A DNA stretch of 64,000 nt from Arcticibacter sp. Its GTDB lineage: Bacteria > Bacteroidota > Bacteroidia > 2-12-FULL-35-15. Location of the stretch: assembly GCA_021155045.1 (NCBI GenBank), contig JAJNQB010000013.1:1-64000 (forward strand), read 5' to 3'. Of this stretch, positions 60,405-64,000 are shown piece after piece (position 1 is the stretch's first letter; each line of letters starts with the position of its first letter). The notes beneath the pieces are model-generated. The model saw only the letters and a list, made by a program, of their open reading frames with translations. It was not told where the DNA came from and ran no database searches. The position numbers and the translations under genes are program-made.

Positions 60405-60412
60405 TATCTTCG
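60405..60412 (+). promoter_or_regulatory. purB: Putative -7 box of purB
   Basis: TATCTTCG fits TAnnTTyG and ends 27 bases before the ATG at 60440. TTTG at 60376-60379 is 25 bases upstream, longer than usual. A minus-strand TACTTTTG (60362-60369) may drive the divergent PhnA-domain gene. Confidence 0.5.
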
Positions 60413-60439
60413 TTCTCTATTTTTATTTTGATAAAATCA

Positions 60440-61786
60440 ATGAGTACATTAACTAAATTAAATGCTATTTCACCTATTGATGGGCGTTATAGAAATGCTA
60501 CCGAAAAACTAGCTGATTATTTTTCAGAATCAGCATTAATCAAATACCGTGTCTTGGTTGAGATTGAATATTTTATTGCTTTGTGTGAATTGCCTTTACC
60601 TCAATTAAAGGATTTTGATAAAAAACAGTATCCTTCTTTACGTAATATTTATTTGAATTATTCGGAGGCGGATGCACAGCAAATAAAAGACATTGAAAAA
60701 ACTACCAACCATGATGTAAAAGCGGTTGAGTATTTTATAAAAGAAAAATTAGATGCTTTGAAAATTGCAGAACAAAAAGAATTTATTCATTTTGGTTTAA
60801 CATCTCAAGATATTAATAACACAGCCATTCCTTATTCCGTAAAAGATTCAATGAATGAATGTTTATTACCAATGTTGGAAGAATTAATTTCAAAATTAAC
60901 AGCATTAAGCAATGAATGGAAAGATATTCCAATGCTTGCTCGCACGCATGGGCAGCCAGCATCACCAACACGCTTAGGAAAAGAAATAAATGTTTTTGTG
61001 GTTCGTTTGCAAAACCAGCTAAAGCAATTAAAAGAAATCCCATATTCAGCAAAATTTGGTGGTGCAACAGGTAATATGAATGCGCATCATGTTGCTTATC
61101 CAAAAATTGATTGGTTGACTTTTGCAAATAATTTTGTAAATAACTCATTAAAATTAAATCGTAGTTACCCAACTACACAAATTGAGCATTACGATAATTT
61201 TGCTGCTTTTTGTGATGCTCTAAAGCGAATCAACACCATACTTATTGATTTTAATCGTGATGTATGGACATACATTTCAATGGATTATTTCAAACAAAAA
61301 ATAAAAGAAGGTGAAATAGGTTCTTCTGCAATGCCACACAAAGTAAATCCAATTGATTTTGAAAATTCAGAAGGAAACCTTGGAATAGCAAATGCACTAT
61401 TTGAGCATTTAGCTGCAAAGCTTCCTATTTCTAGATTACAAAGAGATTTAACAGATTCAACGGTGTTAAGAAATGTTGGAGTTCCTTTAGCACATAGCTT
61501 AATTGCCTATAAATCCTTACTAAAAGGCTTGGATAAGTTGATTTTAAATAAAGAATCATTTGAAAAAGATTTAGAAAACAACTGGGCAGTAGTAGCCGAG
61601 GCTATACAAACTGTTTTGCGTAGAGAATCCTATCCTAAACCTTACGAAGCATTAAAAGAATTAACACGCACCAATGCTCACATAACAAAAGAAAGCATTG
61701 CAACATTTATTGATGGCTTGAATGTTAGTGAAGCAATAAAAAAAGAGCTAAAACAAATATCCCCAAGTAATTATACAGGTATTTAA
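60440..61786 (+). CDS. purB: Adenylosuccinate lyase
   Basis: 448 residues from the ATG at 60440; an in-frame TTG at 60428 is the less likely start. It cleaves SAICAR and adenylosuccinate in purine synthesis. Signatures: LNAISPIDGRYRNATEKL at the N-terminus, THG-QPASPTRLG with the catalytic His near 171, TSQDINNTA near 120, and the fumarase/aspartase signature SSAMPHKVNPIDFENSEGN near 295. The N-terminus and length match the E. coli PurB type. A lipoprotein gene follows after 14 bases. Confidence 0.95.
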   Translation: MSTLTKLNAISPIDGRYRNATEKLADYFSESALIKYRVLVEIEYFIALCELPLPQLKDFDKKQYPSLRNIYLNYSEADAQQIKDIEKTTNHDVKAVEYFIKEKLDALKIAEQKEFIHFGLTSQDINNTAIPYSVKDSMNECLLPMLEELISKLTALSNEWKDIPMLARTHGQPASPTRLGKEINVFVVRLQNQLKQLKEIPYSAKFGGATGNMNAHHVAYPKIDWLTFANNFVNNSLKLNRSYPTTQIEHYDNFAAFCDALKRINTILIDFNRDVWTYISMDYFKQKIKEGEIGSSAMPHKVNPIDFENSEGNLGIANALFEHLAAKLPISRLQRDLTDSTVLRNVGVPLAHSLIAYKSLLKGLDKLILNKESFEKDLENNWAVVAEAIQTVLRRESYPKPYEALKELTRTNAHITKESIATFIDGLNVSEAIKKELKQISPSNYTGI

Positions 61787-61800
61787 TTAAAATATTTTCA

Positions 61801-63240
61801 ATGAATAAAATAATAAACACAAGCCTTATTTTTTCTGTGCTTACAAGTATATTCTTCTTTTCTGCATGTTCTTCAGGAACGGACGGTTCTGATATTGATA
61901 ATAAAAAAGATTCGGTACAATCACTAAAAGAAGATTTTAAAAAAGCAGAAGTTATTGATGTTGTTGCCAATAAAATAGATGGAAACCAGAGTTACGCACT
62001 TTATTTACCAAGCAATTACAATAAAGAAAATACATTTCCGATTATTTACATTTTTGATGCACACGGCACAGGAAAATTACCAATAGCGCTTTATAAAAAT
62101 TTAGCAGAGAAGTACGGGTATATTTTAGTTGCTTCAAACGATTCAAAAAATGGAAATACATGGGAAGAAACCATTTCTATTTTTGATAAATTATATACCG
62201 ATACAAAAAATCGTTTATCTATTGATACCAAGCGAATATATTTAATGGGCTTTTCTGGCGGAGCAAGAGTTGCTAATGCTATAACCATTTTAAATGGAAA
62301 TATTAATGGTGTAATTTGTATTGGTGCTGTTTATCCAACACGAAATACAGAAACACCCAGAAATAATTATACATTACTAGCCATTGCTGGCAAAGAAGAC
62401 ATGAATTACACAGAGCTTGTAAAGTATGATATGATTGATTTAGCAGGGCATAATCTAAAACATATTTTACTTACTTATGATGGAAAGCACGAATGGAGTC
62501 CAGAAAACATTATGGAAGAAGCTTTTGTTTGGTTAGAATGTAATGAGATGAGAAAAGATGTTTCTCAGAAAAATGATGTATTCATAAAAGAAAAAATTGC
62601 GCCTAAAATTGAAGAATTAAAACAATTGATGGAAGCTAAAAAAAGTTTAGAAGCATTTAAGCTTTGTAAGCAAACCATTAATATTTTTGATGGGTTAACT
62701 GATTTAACACCTTTTTATAATGTCTATAATGAATTAAAGACAAACAAAGACATTGATTTAGGATTACAAAAAGAAGAAGAAGCATTACAAAAAGAAGATA
62801 AGCTTAAACAAGATTATACCCAATATTTCCAAACAAAGGATTTTGCTTGGTGGCAAAAAGAAACAAACAATTTAATTGCTAAAACAAAAAACGAAAAAAA
62901 TAAAACAGAACAACAATTATTTAAACGATTGTTATCTTATTTAAGTTTGATTTGTTATTCGCAAACAAATGGATTATTACAACAAAATAATTTGATAGGA
63001 GCAGAGTATTATAGTAAACTATACCTTTTGGTGGACCCAAGCAATACAGAAGCGCATTATTTTTCTGCCATAATACATGCTAAAAAAAATAAATCAAAAG
63101 AAACATTCCTTGCTTTAAATAAAGCAATAGCAAATGGATTTACGGATAAAAAACGTTTAGAAAATGATACCGTATTTTTAAAATACAAACTAGAACAAGC
63201 ATATCAAAAAATTATTTCTTCTATTCTTGTTACAAATTAA
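61801..63240 (+). CDS. Lipoprotein with alpha/beta-hydrolase (esterase) domain and TPR tail
   Basis: 479 residues. Lipobox near 21 (FSACSS), then a PHB-depolymerase/esterase-like domain (about 60-250): YALYLPSNYNKENTFPIIYIF, DAHGTG (oxyanion loop), the nucleophile Ser in GFSGGARVANAI near 150, Asp in AGKEDMNY near 199 and His in DGKHEW near 225, a complete-looking catalytic triad. The C-terminal half is helical with TPR-like pairs (YYSKLYLLVDPSNTEAHYFS). It should be attached to the outer membrane or exposed to the periplasm; the substrate is unknown. It follows purB by 14 bases but need not share function. Confidence 0.82.
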   Translation: MNKIINTSLIFSVLTSIFFFSACSSGTDGSDIDNKKDSVQSLKEDFKKAEVIDVVANKIDGNQSYALYLPSNYNKENTFPIIYIFDAHGTGKLPIALYKNLAEKYGYILVASNDSKNGNTWEETISIFDKLYTDTKNRLSIDTKRIYLMGFSGGARVANAITILNGNINGVICIGAVYPTRNTETPRNNYTLLAIAGKEDMNYTELVKYDMIDLAGHNLKHILLTYDGKHEWSPENIMEEAFVWLECNEMRKDVSQKNDVFIKEKIAPKIEELKQLMEAKKSLEAFKLCKQTINIFDGLTDLTPFYNVYNELKTNKDIDLGLQKEEEALQKEDKLKQDYTQYFQTKDFAWWQKETNNLIAKTKNEKNKTEQQLFKRLLSYLSLICYSQTNGLLQQNNLIGAEYYSKLYLLVDPSNTEAHYFSAIIHAKKNKSKETFLALNKAIANGFTDKKRLENDTVFLKYKLEQAYQKIISSILVTN

Positions 63241-63604
63241 TTTTTTAAAAATTTTTAAATATTTTTTCTTTACTGGCAATAGTTTTCAACTTTTGCCTAT
63301 TTGTATGCTGGCGAAACGCCAACTATTATGCGGACGTTTTTTATTTCTGTCGTTCATATTGGCTGTCTTTTCCGATATTTCTTAAAACACCGATACATTC
63401 GTCTCTGTCCGAAAATGATTGTCCAACAACCGTTTCTGCTCCTTTCAAAATTAGTAAAACTTTCTTTTGTTTTCTATTTTTAACTGGTCGAAGTTTGGGG
63501 TAGCTTACAGTGTCCGATTTATAAGGGGCTAGAACATTTGAGTTTGTAAGCCGCATAAGGAAAATAAAATTTACACATACACTTATAAAAATGATTTATG
63601 GATT
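63241..63604 (+). other. Gene-free convergent intergenic region with atypical composition
   Basis: 364 bases between convergent genes. TGGCG-AAA-CGCCA (63309-63321) forms a small hairpin in a locally GC-richer stretch, and 63454-63510 holds the second copy of an intergenic repeat. Short open frames on both strands (60-71 codons) have no protein-like features, so I do not annotate them. It is probably composed of old repeat elements. Confidence 0.5.
63454..63510 (+). repeat. Dispersed intergenic repeat, copy 2 of 2
   Basis: Matches 36852-36910 over about 57 bases; both contain GTAAAACTTTCTTTT and TTTGGGGTAGCTTACA. Here GCTTACA can also pair with TGTAAGC at 63545-63551. Confidence 0.7.
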
Positions 63605-64000
63605 TTATTTATTAATAATCATTTTCTTTAAAATTGTTTGATTCATGAAGGTGATTCTACATAAATAAATTCCATTAGTTTGTTTGCTCAAATCAATCTC
63701 TGGTTTTTCGTTTTTGATTTCAGATTGATAAATATTTTCTCCCTGCATATTATAAATTGTAATTATTCCAGCTGTAATTTTGGAATCAAGAGTGAATATT
63801 CCAGCTGACGGATTTGGAAAAAAAGAGGATGATTCACTGAGGGTAGAAGTTTGAATGTCAGTACATAAGTCTACATATATAGTCGCTGTTGCGCTATCGC
63901 TGCAATTGTTTCCATCTGAATAAACATAAGTAATAGTATGAGTTCCGCTCCCTGCAATTGAAGGATCAAAATTCCCACTAGTTACTCCAGTGCCTGAATA
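63605..64000 (-). CDS. Partial T9SS type A sorting-domain protein (C-terminus)
   Basis: 131 C-terminal residues of a minus-strand gene that enters from the right edge; the stop is at 63605-63607. The visible part ends a beta-sandwich repeat (GSGTHTITYVYSDGNNCSDS, typical of SprB- or adhesin-like proteins), followed by a T9SS type A sorting domain: FFPNPSAGIFTLDSK at the start, IYNMQGENIYQSEI in the middle and GIYLCRITFMNQTILKKMII at the end. It should be secreted by T9SS to the cell surface. The start and most domains lie outside the window. Confidence 0.85.
   Translation of the reverse strand, partial: YSGTGVTSGNFDPSIAGSGTHTITYVYSDGNNCSDSATATIYVDLCTDIQTSTLSESSSFFPNPSAGIFTLDSKITAGIITIYNMQGENIYQSEIKNEKPEIDLSKQTNGIYLCRITFMNQTILKKMIINK

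Noticed and set aside
63301..63556. Open frames of 60 and 71 codons on opposite strands
   Set aside because: They overlap each other in an intergenic repeat region, lack protein-like pattern, and contain the dispersed repeat.
1..64000. CRISPR array, prophage, integron, rRNA operon or defence island
   Set aside because: No regularly spaced direct repeats, phage structural genes, integrase, Cas, toxin-antitoxin or restriction genes were recognised.

Overview
The window comes from an AT-rich, uncultured-type member of the Bacteroidota. The evidence: at least four proteins end in, or are cut by the window edge within, type IX secretion (T9SS) type A sorting domains; there is a TonB-dependent receptor with an N-terminal carboxypeptidase-regulatory domain; many starts are preceded by the phylum's TAnnTTTG-type -7 box; ribosome binding sites are almost absent; and phylum-typical families (DUF4199, DUF3108, DUF4846, DUF6340) recur. 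mqnA points to menaquinone synthesis by the futalosine route. I see no rRNA, prophage, CRISPR array or intact transposase. One tRNA, Lys(UUU), is present.

Layout. 1-5.4 kb: the end of an Ig-like repeat surface protein, copper ATPase CopA, then a hexapeptide acyltransferase and a Wzx-type flippase (surface polysaccharide). 5.5-12.7 kb: a T9SS Asp-box protein, then an enoyl-CoA hydratase and CrtD-type desaturase, a convergent glycosyltransferase, and a translationally coupled KAS III-like synthase and hotdog dehydratase (probably acyl-chain or pigment chemistry). 12.7-15 kb: tRNA-Lys, a small unknown gene coupled to aroK, and two small minus-strand genes. 15.4-23.6 kb: a tightly packed envelope locus with a 1449-residue protein of 18 TPR-like repeats, a PA-IL-like jelly-roll protein, an outer-membrane barrel and DUF4846, followed by an ABC-2 permease without an ATPase. 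23.7-31 kb: rho, DUF4199, a HEAT-like protein, then a mutL-rhomboid-rhomboid-EEP operon. 31-37 kb: a TonB-dependent receptor, EI24-mqnA, and a TPR/PD40 protein. 37-41 kb: two T9SS proteins flanking a DUF3108 protein. 41-49.5 kb: rpmH-carB, a PAS-SpoIIE phosphatase, a BaiN-type flavoprotein and a Prc-type protease. 49.7-59 kb: a giant alpha-2-macroglobulin, a TPR-SpoIIE sensor coupled to a small unknown gene, and a DUF6340 lipoprotein. 59-64 kb: Hsp20, a small membrane protein, a PhnA-domain protein, purB, a lipoprotein esterase, and the C-terminus of another T9SS cargo protein.

The most unusual non-coding signal is a family of small palindromic elements placed between convergent genes. One copy is a perfect 23-bp-stem hairpin (36930-36980). 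Two partial copies, each sharing 31 identical bases with it, sit inside larger inverted repeats: a MITE-like 162-bp unit flanked by TTAAA direct repeats (44303-44474) and a bidirectional terminator (47297-47379). A different inverted element (60226-60303) appears to supply the start codon of the PhnA-domain gene, and a further 59-bp intergenic repeat occurs twice. No complete undescribed defence or secretion system is evident. The best candidates for undescribed biology are the 15.4-22.3 kb envelope locus and the hairpin-in-hairpin repeat family.
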